This document shows, one piece after another, positions 22,711-33,480 of a DNA stretch of 64,000 bases (within the stretch, counting starts at the first letter, position 1; the number at the start of each line of letters is the position of its first letter). The notes under the pieces are model-generated. The model was not told the origin of the DNA and made no database searches. It saw nothing but the letters and a program-made list of their open reading frames with translations. The DNA comes from Oegoconia quadripuncta (Eukaryota > Arthropoda > Insecta > Lepidoptera > Autostichidae), in NCBI GenBank assembly GCA_949316235.1, contig OX438743.1, positions 31,403,242 through 31,467,241 of the forward strand. Reading direction: 5' to 3'. Made by a program: the position numbers and the translations under genes.

Positions 22711-23020
22711 TTATAAAGGTGAATTTTTTTTAAGTAAGGAAAATATAATGCCTATTAGGTAAGTGAAAAAGAAGGTATTGGCATAGGAAGTTTTTTTTTT
22801 TTTCAAAACTGAATAAAGCTTTGTGTCATTTGACGGTCGCGAATTCCGCTTAATTAACTACATCATTAAATTAAATAAAAAAAATTGGAGAAAATATGAG
22901 TTCCAAATAAATTGATGGTATTGAAAAAAAAAACTACCATACCAATAACTTTTATTTCACTTACCTAATATTATGCCCAATTTTTTTCCCTACGGTAAAA
23001 ACTCATCCGGTGTATCTTAT
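22711..23020. mobile_element. Long-TIR MITE (family M1), older copy
   Basis: The left side 'ggtaagtgaaaaagaaggta' and 'ttggcataggaag' is complementary to the right side 'ccaataacttttatttcac' and 'ttacctaatattatgccc'. The right end 'ccctacggtaaaaactcatc' matches 39520-39543. The centre ('acatcattaaattaaataa', 'aaatatgagttc') is shared with the 39-kb copy. Confidence 0.75.
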
Positions 23021-23721
23021 ACTTCTAATTCATTCGAAACTTATTTGGGATACTAGTTGTTTTATTTTAAATGGCAGCAGATATCCCGCTGCAAATCATA
23101 CCCCCTATATTATATACATTTTTTAAGGAAAATCGTTCTACTTAAAAAATCTGCCTCAATTTGAAACAAAGCATCACTATTCCATTTTCCCTCTATCACA
23201 CCACCAAGTATGCCTGCATAGAAATTTGTTGTCATCCGATCGCGTGGTAGTCAAGTTACCGCTTATTATGTACCGAGAAAAAAAAATGTTTTTGAATATC
23301 GAACCCAATGTGTGTGCGCAGATGTTTTGTCCACTTTTTATGCGCTTTATTGAAAATATTGAAACGATCGAGACTAGGTACCGTTGTTGAACTTTTTTGC
23401 ACGATAGATCAAGTTGTTGACAGATGCATTGTCCTTTTGATCATGTTTTATTAATCGATCTGTTTTTACTCAGTACTTGCAGTGACAACTTCTACTTCAT
23501 TCTAGAATTATATTTTCCAGTTTCATAGTCCATAAATAGTACTTTTACTTGACCTTATACAGAGACAATATAACATCTGGGGACATTGTAATAATCAGAT
23601 ATCTAAATTTATATGACCGGGAATAGAATCGGGATCTTTTATTTAATAACTGAAATTAGGTATCATGCTATTCAATAGTGTTCAACGCTCTATAATATCA
23701 TTTCTAATAACTAGATAATCG
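23021..23721. other. No recognised feature
   Basis: AT-rich. No repeat, hairpin or domain recognised. Confidence 0.4.
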
Positions 23722-23930
23722 ACAATAATATTTATTATAAAAGCGAAAGTAACTCTTGTCTCTCGACCAGTTTCTTATGTTTTCCCGAGTAAACCACAGA
23801 ACCGAATATATTGAAATTTAGAATAGAGGTATCCTGAAATCTGGAGAGGTAAGCTACTTTTCATCCTAAACAATTATGTGATAAAGTAATTCTGAGCAGG
23901 CGAAGTGGCGGGCGCAAAGTAAGTCATTCC
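23722..23930 (+). mobile_element. Family H element (Helitron-like)
   Basis: Starts 'aataatatttattataaaag' with 'cgaaagtaactctt', has 'accacagaaccgaatatatt' 'gaaattta' and ends 'caggcgaagtggcgggcgca' 'aagtaagt'. The order matches the 62.9-kb copy. Confidence 0.55.
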
Positions 23931-24301
23931 ATACATTTTATATTTATTTACCAAGATCGGGTACCTGCTTCTTCACTTTCCATAAGGTACGATTGTCGAC
24001 AAACGCGTGTCCGTTCCATCATAATAGACACTTAACTGTCACCACAACTTGAATATTAGCCAAGCCAATAACCCTGAATCAAGCAGTCTGTCAAAGTGCA
24101 CAGTCTGCGCGGGCGCTGAGCGAGTGACTCACCGATCTATCAAACAATATTTAATAGATGCATTGCAAAACGAACCGCGTGGGCAGTTGGACGGTACGGT
24201 CCTAATATATTACCACCAACACCATTGCAGTTCCCTTTTGGATATCCAATCGATATTGATGTTTCTGTATTAGTCATTAGCAAACTATAGAAATTGCATA
24301 T

Positions 24302-24500
24302 ACAGGGTGAATTTGAATTCGTGTAATTCCCATTAGTAGTAAGTACAATTTTCCCCAAGAAACTATAGTCAAATTCCATCCAAAACTTTATTTAGTATGG
24401 AAGTCCAACAATTTTCGGCAGAATTAGACTATGGTTCCAAATCGAAAGTTCTTCGTAATCAGAGGTGGAGTTTTTTTACACAAATTCCATTGATTCGTCG
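24302..24500. mobile_element. Family J MITE-like repeat
   Basis: 'tacagggtgaatttgaattc' 'gtgtaattcccatta', 'ttttccccaagaaactatag', 'agtccaacaattttcggcag', 'tatggttccaaatcgaaagt' 'tcttcgtaatcagagg'. The two halves are partly inverted copies of each other. The same order occurs at 30402-30645, and the first end only at 51683. Confidence 0.6.
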
Positions 24501-24588
24501 GGAACGTTAGACTGTTTGCTCAGTCTGCCTACGAAGAGTTTGACGAAAGATCTTTTCGAAATAAAACTTTTTATAATGAGATTTTTAG

Positions 24589-25022
24589 TAAAATCAAAAT
24601 CAAAAAAGTTTTATTTTGTAGGATAAAATTATCACTTGAAAACGTTACTTTTTTATGTTAATATTAAAATGATTGACATGACTCCCCGGAGAAGAACGAG
24701 CAAGAAACTCAAGTGTTGCTCTTTTAAATAAGTTTTGTGTTACAATTATATTATATTGTACCTATAATTAAACCGAATATCTATCTATGTCTATGTCCTT
24801 GCTTGCTTATCTACCAGATAGTCAGAAATTTTATAATAGCCTTTTGTAAATAATGTCTCTTTTATGATGGTTGTGAAATAAAGGCAAATTTTGAATGTCA
24901 ACTGGAACCTTATTATAAAAGCGTATACATTGCCCTTTAAATGACTTAGTGACTTTGTGTAAACGGCTGACATGAACAGCAAGTATATTTTTATATCTTG
25001 TATTAACATTATGTATGTATGT
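24589..25022 (-). mobile_element. LINE K, 3' end (CR1/Jockey-like)
   Basis: The minus-strand frame ends in 'IIKETLFTKGYYKISDYLVD' 'KQART', almost identical to the 54-kb copy. Next come a 3' UTR with 'gtttcttgctcgttcttctc' and a repeat tail ('gattttgatttt'). The element is 5'-truncated within the last part of the RT frame. Confidence 0.8.
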
Positions 25023-26639
25023 AGTAAATAAATTATAATATAATTAAGAATAGCGAGACTCATTCTTTGCGCTAGGAAGCCGCCCGCCCTGCTGTTATCA
25101 GAAGTCCCAATGAGACGCGCCGACAATTCTTAGACACGGCGTTTTGCCTTAAGGCCCCAGGGTCTTTGGAGGTCTTGGTACTTTCATGAGTTTGATGAGA
25201 TCTCGATTCTAATAAGATAGGTACGTTTACTTATACGAGTACTACTTTGACATCTAAACGAGTAGAAATTAGATTAGATTTTTTATGGATAGGAGCAAGC
25301 TATTGTTTACTATAAGTACCTACAACTTTACAATTAGACCATTCACAACTCACTCTTATCCAATACTGGAAACAGGCGGCTGCCGAGACATATTCCCAGC
25401 CCGATATTGTTTGATGCAATACTCACTCATATAGGCAACACCACAAGAGTTCAAGATGCTCTGACTCAAGTACTATTTTTGAGTTCATTAGTCAACATTT
25501 TACCAGCTAGCACCAGCACTGATGTTTGAATGTAGAATTCGATAAATGGGTCTTATGGTTACAAAAAGGATATCGCGGGTTCAATTTCCAAGTTTGCCAT
25601 AAATCAATCCCTGCCATCTTTACGTATTCGGCTGGCATGTAACAACCATCTTAAATGCTATCAATAAGATAGGTAGTCCTCAATAATTTGAGGTTTCCAG
25701 GTAAATGCACTTTCACTTTCAGCTTAAGAGAGTTTATTCCGCCAAGTGGCGTTCCCATTGGATAAATTAAGATTTCTGTAGTATCGGTAAAGTTTCGGCA
25801 GTACACCCTGGGAGAGGTCTAGGTCAGAGGTGGACTAGGATAAGCGAATGATGATGTTACACGCTCTAAGCAATATAAGCTACAAATAAGTAATTTATTA
25901 ATCACAATCAATCACCAATCGCATCTCTATCGTATCACAACGCTTAGACTTTCATATCTCATGCAAATTCAACTGACAATGAGCCCATTTATGCATTCGA
26001 TACAAAACTGCATTTTCACCCCATCTTACACTATTCAACCTTAAAGCATAGGATTAAGATATAAAATTGTATTGTTTTACTTGTATAGGACGAATGATTA
26101 GGTTAGTTGTAATATTAATATTGCAATGTATATGTGCGTAGAGACGGACAGATGGATAGAACAATATGGGGCGTGGGTAGTATTAACTCATTATAGTTAA
26201 CATCGCCTGGACTAACGCCTTGACCGATATCCGCGGGTCTTTTGTAGTTTTGACAATGAAGCACTTATTTAACGTTTATAACTGTTTTGATGTGATTAAG
26301 AGGGCTTTTAGGGATGAGAATTAGTCTGAATAAATGAAAGTGGTTTATTTATTACAATTTAACAACAACATTAATTATTAACTAATTAACAACATTACAA
26401 TTTGAAAAACTTCACGATAATACGCCTACGAAAACCTGTACAGGATTGTGTGTAGTGCGAATGAGATCGCTGACCCGCCACGTTATTAATTATTAAAAAT
26501 GGTAACCTAAATATCTAGGAATACAAAAAATGTACGACGGAAAGAAGCCATGTGTCTCTCTATCGAAAAAAAAAAAGTTGAAAAAGCGTTTTCACCAGAT
26601 CCATCAATAAAGTACTTCTTTATCATTGAAGATGTCCAC
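25023..26639. other. Mostly featureless; one RTE 3' tail at 25807-25856
   Basis: 'ccctgggagaggtctaggtc' 'agaggtggacta' 'gcgaatgatgatg' near 25807-25856 resembles an RTE 3' end in plus orientation. A box-B-like 'gcgggttcaatttcc' lies near 25577. The rest shows nothing recognisable. Confidence 0.4.
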
Positions 26640-26960
26640 TCATGGAATGACTCTGAAAGATAGAACCAGGAATAGTGTAATTAGGGAGTTAAACAGTATG
26701 AAAGAAGACGTAGTGATAAAGACTGAAAAAGGTATGCTCAGGTGGTTCGGACATATGGAGAGGATGAAAGAAGGTATACGAAGCGAATTTGGATGGTAGT
26801 GTTCGTAGGGAAGACCAGAGCGAACGTACCAAATCAAATCTTGCGACGTCTCACAGAAAGGCCAAGTCAAGAGTACCCTAAACCGATGAGCATGTATGAA
26901 AAACTTTAAGCAAGTGGAAGTCTGTGGTCTCTGGCTACCCCTACAGGAAACAGGCATGAC
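26640..26960 (+). pseudogene. RTE-type LINE, RT C-terminal end
   Basis: Plus-strand frames give 'GMTLKDRTRNSVIRELNSMK' 'EDVVIKTEKGMLRWFGHMER' 'M', then a damaged basic stretch, 'STLNR*ACM' and finally 'KWKSVVSGYPYRKQA' with stop near 26957. This is the regular end of a lepidopteran RTE polyprotein, with frameshifts and stops. The 3' UTR continues with 'atatatgtatgtat'. Confidence 0.8.
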
Positions 26961-27054
26961 TTTATATATGTATGTATAATTTAATTGTAAATGTTATTAT
27001 AATGTATGTATAAATTTATAAATCCACAATAAAACCTGTCATAATATGTGGATC

Positions 27055-27365
27055 GGAGTTTTTTTGCACTTGACCTTACCTACTCGTAATCACACCTGAT
27101 GTTAACTGAAGATGAGGCCGAAGGTTGAAACTAATTGACCCGGAAACCCCATCTTATTTGGAGCACTGGCTATCTGATCTCTGACAATCGGAATACAACA
27201 ATGCTATTAACATTGCACATGAGATGGTGGTAGCTAGTCAAGCAGACAATTTAAATTTCCTACCACCAACCAAACAGAGTATCAAATATGTACCCCGCTG
27301 GGTATCGAATCCGCGATCACCGATTCTTAAATATTATATAGTTTAAATTGAGCCACGGAGTCGGT
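27055..27365 (-). mobile_element. SINE D, full-length
   Basis: The plus strand shows, in inverse order, the tail 'aatcacacctgatgttaact', 'gacccggaaaccccatctta', 'gacaatcggaatacaacaat', 'gagatggtggtagctagtca', then box B inverse 'ccgctgggtatcgaatccgc' and the head end 'gagccacggagtcgg'. Head, body and tail are all present. Confidence 0.8.
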
Positions 27366-27374
27366 TAAAATCAG

Positions 27375-27510
27375 TTTAGCGGTTAGTATCCGAAGAAGAC
27401 GGATGAAAGAAAATTGCATGCACCGGAGATCAGAATTTTGAGATGGAAGAGTGCGAGTGACGAGGATGGATAAAGTAAGGAATGATTATGTAAGAGGGAG
27501 TTAACCCTCT
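27375..27510 (+). pseudogene. RTE LINE fragment
   Basis: 'ggatgaaagaaaattgcatg', 'ttttgagatgga', 'ggatggataaagtaaggaat' and 'tatgtaagagggagtt' match 100-245 of the first RTE fragment. Both come from the same part of the RT C-terminus. Confidence 0.65.
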
Positions 27511-27887
27511 AAGTTAAATCTCCGCTCCCAACTAGAATTGCTTTTTCAGTAAAATTCTTGATATATCCAGGTCACCAATTTTTTTATCTGTACCACTCGC
27601 AAATCAGTAGCGAGCAATCGATAATAATTTGGGATAAGTTGTTGGGACGTTATGCTAGTATTAATTTCCCACGTAAATGCGTCCAATTACAGTGTGCGTA
27701 ATAAAATTGATACGCAGGACGCCGGGCAGTGTCGCACAACAATTGTTGCCAATAGGGTAATTGGCGGCCGACCGCGCACCAATGGTCGCACCATTATCTC
27801 GTACACTGGCGGACAATGTGTTTTGCTATATGTATATCATAATGTCTATGTTAAAGCCACATCAATATGGCACATCAAAAGCCACAT
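27511..27887. other. No recognised feature
   Basis: The 17-mer 'gtacactggcggacaat' (27801-27817) recurs inverted at 28907-28923. No repeat family is identified. Confidence 0.35.
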
Positions 27888-28470
27888 GCCCCCACTGTTG
27901 AAGCACAACCTTATCTCCATAGGAGACAGCAAGGGGAGTGAACCCACAACGCGGGCCAGGTGTAGAAAGATGGATTTGTTATGACTAATAGCCGCCAAAC
28001 AGGGTTTTCAAACCGTTACTGCCCTGGGTTAACGACTGCCTTAAATTAAAAATAACCAGCATGGGCAGCATGATCTCACGCGATATATTTTATCACACGT
28101 TCTGTCGTACGCATTTGTCAAAATAATGCTGTGCGATTATTATGTCGCTCATTTTGACAAATGATCGCCATAAAATGTGTGATAAACTACATCACAAGCT
28201 CCTCTTCTTCGATACGATAGCGAACGAGTCGATAGCAAAAACCTCAAATTCTTGAAGACCAGAATGTGGGCACATGTGGTACAGCATTGTCTGTGGCATC
28301 ATAGAGATCCAGTAGTCGTAAATTAGAATGCTACCACTGCAGACCCGACTATTAACGTACTCTTCGCAGCACGGAAACGCCACTAGTTGCCACCCATCTA
28401 AGGACTAAGCCATGCCAGCACTGCTAAACTTCGCTAACTGAAAATTAATAGCAAATGCGACTAGGCCATG
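27888..28470 (-). mobile_element. 5S-derived SINE split by an insertion
   Basis: The tail and body on the plus strand are at 27888-28065 ('cactgttgaagcacaacctt', 'aacgactgccttaaatt'). The head region resumes at about 28341-28470 ('gcagcacggaaacgccacta', 'ctaaggactaagccatgcca', 'ctgctaaacttcgctaactg'). About 270 unrelated bases lie between, including the foldback at 28088-28186. Confidence 0.6.
28088..28186. repeat. Foldback with ~37-bp arms
   Basis: 28088-28124 ('ttttatcacacg', 'catttgtcaaaat') pairs with 28151-28186 ('attttgacaaatg', 'gtgtgataaa'). The loop is about 26 bases and the middle of the arms has mismatches. It lies inside the split 5S SINE. Confidence 0.65.
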
Positions 28471-29300
28471 AGTGTTTTACACTTACAAAAATCACACCAA
28501 CAACTTTCACTAAGTCTATAAGAATTGACATGTTAAGAAATTGGAATACGTTCTACAAAATAACACCTTGAAAATAATGTGATTCCTAAAAACAATTGGC
28601 ATTTTATATTTGGCGACTCTTAAATGTACTGTGTGAAATGTTGTTAAATGACTATACCTAAGTCGTAAATGGAAAAGAGTTTGTTACGTCTTTCTTATTC
28701 AGATTCAAGCCTTATGTTGCATAAAATGCATTAATGAATAACATTTGAATCTGTTTTACTTTACAGGTTGTATTTGTAGAATCTAAAAATAAAAACATCG
28801 TTAAGTGTATTGTAATATAACTAATAATTTACATAATGGGATTATTACATGTGAAATTTCATTAAAATTACCGTTATTGGTATAAAAATGTCATGTGTGG
28901 GTTTCGATTGTCCGCCAGTGTACTGGACGCGGACACGCGGTGTGATTAGGATGTCCCGTCGGAACACGCACCGTATCGCTTGAATGTGATAACCTGCATT
29001 GGTGTCATGTGTGTTTATTTGTCACATCATAATATGCTTAGTACTGATGAAAAAGTGGGAAATAGTTATCGATTAGTTACCTATAGACACAGAATTAATA
29101 ATTATAGTACTCTACAGATTACGTTTTGTCCCATAAACAGCTACTCTTGAACAATATAACTGATCGAAGCCAAGAGGAACGTTAGTATTCAACACGTCTA
29201 TATGTATGTATGTAAACATATACAGCCCATACGTCTCAGCCGATTTGGACAAATGAGATTATTTTCGATTCATCCAACAAGGCGAACGTTCACGCTATTT
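28471..29300. other. No recognised feature
   Basis: AT-rich. GC-richer near 28900-28990. No frame or repeat recognised. Confidence 0.4.
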
Positions 29301-29519
29301 TTTTATTTTTTTATAAATATTTCGGACACTTACACCAATCATCTAGTCCCAAACTAAGCAAAGCTTGTATTATGGATACTAGATAACGGATAAACATACA
29401 TAAATATTTATATAAACATCCATGACTCAGGAATAAATGTTCATATTCGTCGCGGGATTCGAACCCGCAACCGTTGGTTTCGCTGACAGGGTCACTATCT
29501 ACTACACCAATCGGTCGTA
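29301..29519 (-). mobile_element. SINE A copy
   Basis: The plus strand shows the AT-rich 3' end, 'ctagtcccaaactaagcaaa', 'tactagataacggataaaca', 'tccatgactcaggaataaat', inverse box B 'cgggattcgaacccgcaacc' and inverse box A 'actacaccaatcggtcgta'. The head is complete. A dozen bases of the 5' body ('ggtaatggt...' region) are deleted. Confidence 0.85.
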
Positions 29520-29520
29520 T

Positions 29521-29605
29521 TTTGTCACACTTGACGACAAATAATGTTAAGACCCCATCGAGATGAGTATCAAAATGATAAGTCTCGCCGAAAGAAATTC
29601 AAAAG
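29521..29605 (-). repeat. Family S repeat fragment
   Basis: 'cttgacgacaaataatgtta', 'accccatcgagatgagtatc' and 'gaaagaaatt' are the inverse of 61961-62040. Confidence 0.5.
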
Positions 29606-29705
29606 TAAATAAAAATGAATGAGAAAACAACTTAAATAAGAAATTATATCAACCAGACTACGGTTATAAAAATTAAAAACAAGACCAACTAATTGATTAC
29701 GCTTC

Positions 29706-30120
29706 TTATTTACAAATACAAATACAAATATCATTTATTGTCCAATACAGGTAGCGTACAAGATGGTTTAAATAAACAATGTATCACTGTATTTTACCAT
29801 ATGGTTTACAATATTTAAAATTTATATTCTAAAAATTCGTCATTATAAAAGCAGTTATTAATTAGAATGTCATGTAGTATTGTTTTAAATGATTTCATAT
29901 TTAGCTCTTTAAGATTGTCAGGTAAGTGATTGTATAACTTTGTTCCATTTACATAAAGTGTTTTTCGATAAAATTCTAATTTAGGTTTGTTAATCGGTAT
30001 TATGTCAAGCTTATTCCTACGTCCTCTAGGTTTTTTGTTTACTTTACAGTCAAAATAATGTAGATTGCCTTTAACAAACAGGCATACCTCGAAAATGTAC
30101 AGAGATGGCAGACACAATAT
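29706..30120 (-). mobile_element. LINE N, C-terminal RT frame and 3' end (CR1/Jockey-like)
   Basis: The minus-strand frame 30117 to 29815 (100 codons) reads 'LPSLYIFEVCLFVKGNLHYF', a basic 'KPRGRRNKLDIIP', 'KTLYVNGTKLYNHLPDNLKE' and ends 'FYNDEFLEYKF'. This is the typical tail of a LINE polyprotein whose end covers the thumb region. The 3' UTR and a (TTTGTA)-type tail run to 29706. The element is 5'-truncated and without stops in this part. Confidence 0.75.
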
Positions 30121-30184
30121 TTTAAGTTGCTAAAACAACTTATTGTTGTACAATAAAGAATATTTTGTTGTTGTTATTGTTTGA

Positions 30185-30298
30185 TTTAGGTTTTAAGTCG
30201 GAGTACGCGTAAGCATAGTTACTATTACGAAGTGACGACGACCACGAGGAACCGCATCAGGCCTCCGACTTCGCATATCAATTGACTTATTTCGTCTT
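30185..30298. repeat. Related to the 61.6-kb TIR element
   Basis: 'aagtcggagtacgcgtaagc' at one side and 'aggcctccgacttcg' ... 'caattgacttatttcg' at the other parallel the ends of the element at 61556-61735. Confidence 0.45.
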
Positions 30299-30401
30299 AT
30301 TTTGATTTTTTATTTGTAGACTTTCATAACCGTAGTATAAGTTTCTTAAAGTTTTTATTTCCATCTCTCCAAGAATAGTAGAGTGATTATTTCGTAAATA
30401 T

Positions 30402-30645
30402 TTTAATTAGTATAATTCCCATTAACTGGTGACGCCACTCTTGATCACGAACAACTTTCCCCAAGAAATCGTAGTCGAATTCGAAAAAAAAATTTCGATA
30501 CCCATACAAATAAACCATTCTGAAACCACCTTTAGTATAGAAGTCCAACAATTTTCTGCCGAATTTGTTTATGGTTCCTAATGGAAAGTTATTCGTAATC
30601 AAGAGTGGACTTATCAGTAAATAGGAATTAAATTTCAACCTATAG
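30402..30645. mobile_element. Family J MITE-like repeat
   Basis: 'tataattcccattaactgg', 'aactttccccaagaaatcgt' 'agtcgaattc', 'agaagtccaacaattttctg', 'tatggttcctaatggaaagt' 'tattcgtaatcaagagtgga'. Same order as 24302-24500, with an internal inverted symmetry. Confidence 0.6.
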
Positions 30646-31139
30646 ACAGTAAGTTGCCTAATAAGTAAAATGATACCAAACTTAAAAAAAAGAGTTTCTT
30701 AAAATTCTAATTGATATACACGAATTTCATAAACGAATAGTTGTGTCCAAATTACCCGAATGTTCTGTCTTTTGAAATTACAATTTTGTGGAGTTATTAC
30801 CTTTGATATTTGACCCTCTAAATCTCAGAGATCCTCTGCAATGAAGGGCACCACTGATTTTCCTTGATTAACAATATCTTTCCCATGGCACTATGAACGA
30901 ATTAACCAAAGTAGCGAACGTGCAGACTGGCCTATCGACTAGCTTACGCACCGGGAGCATTTGTATCGTGACCTATAACTCCTAAATATTACACCATAGA
31001 TCACTGGATAGATTGTTTCAGGTTGATAAATACGATCGTGTGTCGATGTTGTAGTGTCAGACGGGAATTGTCCCGTTTTACCGTTTACCCACAAGATTTG
31101 TCTCACTTTCTGCCTCAGGGTTCTGTTAACTCAAAATCT
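30646..31139. other. No recognised feature
   Basis: AT-rich. The GC-richer end (about 31023-31139) may be the outer part of the family E copy, because a similar 'accgtttaccca' string lies before the 37.3-kb copy. Confidence 0.35.
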
Positions 31140-31229
31140 CATGTATACATAACGTCACGACCTTTATCCCAAATGGGGTGGTCAGAGTTATCCCAAAAAA
31201 TACTATTTGGGTGTTACAAACATTAAGAG
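31140..31229 (+). repeat. Family E, left part
   Basis: 'cataacgtcacgacctttat', 'cccaaatggggtggtcagag', 'tactatttgggtgttacaaa' 'cattaag'. It stops abruptly at the LINE 3' end. The missing right part appears at 32143. Confidence 0.65.
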
Positions 31230-31476
31230 GTATGTCGTTAACATACCGAACATTCGCACTAAGCGGTTCGACTCTTCATTCTTAATGCGAACAGCCAAGG
31301 CATGGAACTCCCTTCCGGCGTCAGTCTTTTCTGAATCCTACAATCTTGGGATCTTCAAGAGCAGGGTAAATAGGCATCTACTGAAATCGCGTGCTTCATC
31401 TTCCGCCACATCGTCACTTCCCGTCAGGTGAGATTATGGTCAAAGGCGTATCCAGTTAACAATAAAAAAAAGACCT
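31230..31476 (+). mobile_element. Jockey-like LINE L, last ~65 codons and 3' end
   Basis: The plus-strand frame reads 'RTKRFDSSFLMRTAKAWNSL' 'PASVFSESYNLGIFKSRVNR' 'HLLKSRASSS' and stops at 31429-31431. The R.F..SF..R.a..WNSLP....f...Yn...FK.rVn.hL pattern marks the C-terminal end of Jockey-type RTs. A short 3' UTR ends in an A-rich tail near 31466. A second copy lies inverted at 49130-49265. Confidence 0.85.
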
Positions 31477-32061
31477 CTATGTCCTCTCTTTCCTTTTTAT
31501 AATTCCGCGGGTCAAGTATCTCGGCGCGCCTGTCAAATTTTCGAAAATACCTGCGGTGTTAAAAACGTTTATAAATACTCTTCTACTGGGTGTATTTGTA
31601 ATCTGTGAAAAGCTATAGCTACGGGAATATATTATCTATGGATATAATGAATGAACACTACTACAGCTATAATACAAAAAATCAGAAAAATGTTACGAGT
31701 TGTAATATGTAGGTATACCTATATCCACGATATAATTGGTATTTTTACGGAAAGTACAGATTTATTTCAAGTTTTTCTTAAAAAAACGGGTAATTCAATA
31801 AATTGTTATGAGAATTGGAAGCTCTATGGCCAGGTTCCTAAGCCTGTTCTAATAAAAAACAGTAGTTGGAATTCTATGCCTATACTCCCACCCAAAGAGA
31901 AAAAAAATATTTTCGCAAATACAGACTAAATATCATAGCTAACATGACATGGCGCACATTATTGGATGCGGAATTTAATAGAGAACAAGTTCAAACACAG
32001 TCCAAAGGAATTGGAACTCTATAATCATTACAATTGAGAGTTGAAAGTCGGGTGTACCGCC
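31477..32061. other. No recognised element; one 92-codon frame
   Basis: The plus-strand frame 31651-31929 ends 'NCYENWKLYGQVPKPVLIKN' 'SSWNSMPILPPKEKKNIF'. The composition looks protein-like but I do not recognise it. It could be an element remnant. Confidence 0.3.
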
Positions 32062-32127
32062 GACACCGATCGGTGTTCGCGAGTGTTGAAGGTATAAAAG
32101 TATTTTGGACACCGATCGGTGTTCGCG
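32062..32127. promoter_or_regulatory. Twin 20-bp palindromic sites around a TATA motif
   Basis: 'gacaccgatcggtgttcgcg' occurs exactly twice, at 32062-32081 and 32108-32127 (46-bp period). Each contains the perfect 14-bp palindrome acaccgatcggtgt. Between them is 'ggtataaaag' (TATAAAAG at 32093-32100). This could be a promoter with operator-like dyads or just a short tandem repeat. No coding region follows within 300 bp. Confidence 0.3.
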
Positions 32128-32142
32128 TCCGCCTAAAGGTTA

Positions 32143-32210
32143 ATGATTAAAACAACATCCACGGTTCACCTTATGTAATTTACAGAAATGCACTCGTGAC
32201 CCCCAAAAGA
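32143..32210 (+). repeat. Family E, right part
   Basis: 'attaaaacaacatccacggt' 'tcacc', 'ttacagaaatgcactcgtga' continue where the fragment ending at 31229 stops, which suggests one copy split by about 0.9 kb. A separate 'ccaaatggggtggt' trace lies near 32396. Confidence 0.5.
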
Positions 32211-32639
32211 TGTATGTATAAATTCTATGTATAAATTTTTCACTGTAAGATAAATTATATGACTTCATCATCATCGTATTAGCTACAGAACAACCATTGA
32301 ACATAGTTGCCCATTTTCAATGCGACCAATTGATATCATTCATTGAATGTCAAATCAAGCATTTTAATATTTTCTAAATATCACAATATCCTTAATCCAA
32401 ATGGGGTGGTTATTTTTTTGGGGACAATGTGACAACTTTCATTAACCAAGGATTTTTAACATCATACCTTTTACTGCTTTTAAGCAAATGAAACCATGCA
32501 CAGGTTTATATAAAAATAGGTTAACAAATTTTAAAGCGAGTTTTCATTGTACAATTTTATATTAGATTTTGCCAGCGGCTTTGTTTGAGGCGACTGATCC
32601 CCCTTTATATTGCTCCTTGATCTTAGATTGGCGTCATGT

Positions 32640-32850
32640 ATATTAACATCCCAAATATGGTCAGAGATATCCCAAACACAAGTCAAACATTAAAATCTTA
32701 CTCGTTGAAACAACATGGTTCACTTTTCGAAATGTATACACACGTGACAGTGTGAGGCGGTCGCCGTTGTAGTGCAAGTCGATAGATTTTTTTAGTCTAA
32801 AGTCGCCTTTTACGCCCTGAGAAGACGGGTCAGATCAATACTTTTTACGT
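32640..32850 (+). repeat. Family E copy
   Basis: 'ggtcagagatatcccaaaca', 'cttactcgttgaaacaacat', 'ggttcacttttcgaaatg', 'acacacgtgacagtg', 'tagtgcaagtcgatagattt', 'aagtcgccttttacgccctg' 'agaagacggg'. This is the longest right half of the family here. Confidence 0.65.
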
Positions 32851-33480
32851 GCACCACATAGCACAATATTAAAGGATACGGACTGATTAAAAATCATGCT
32901 GTACAAAAATCTATAAGTATACACATATGAATGTGTTTGGTCATTTTGTCAATCATTGAGAATAAAATAGAGTATCCATTAATTATAAATTCCTATATTT
33001 TGTGCAGTCGATAGTACAGTCACCTGCAGAGAAATATAAACTCCCCGTTCACTTAAAGCCAGTATGTAAGGTCATGTTTCTTTGCATCTGTACGTAACGC
33101 TGAATACTGGGTCTGAAAACACAAATAGTATGCCATATTAAAGCAAGCTTTGTTTACCCGTCGCCGCGTTGCTGTGAAAGAATATTGCTGAGTATCATTG
33201 TACCTGCCTAGTGGACTAGGTACGTCATTTGTTTCCTTACAATGAAGGCCAGTGCCCTTGCATTGCAGTGACATGACGTACATAAATATGTCCATACAGC
33301 TATGCTAATCATGCAGTAAGTGAAATAGGTTACCCGTATGGTCTAGATTAAATTTTATGAGTTTTAAATCGTGTGGGCTAAATCTAAATTTAACAGTAGA
33401 ACACAAATGACGATGTTTTATCTACTTTATGAAGTAGCCAATTAAATCAATCTGAAAATGAATAAAATAAAGTTTTTTTT
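32851..33480. other. No recognised feature
   Basis: Short frames only. AT-rich, and ends in 'aaataaagtttttttttaccc' type sequence at the edge of repeat Q. Confidence 0.4.

Noticed and set aside
27801..28923. 17-bp inverted match (27801-27817 and 28907-28923) as ends of a transposon
   Set aside because: Flanking bases do not extend the match and about 0.2 such matches are expected by chance.
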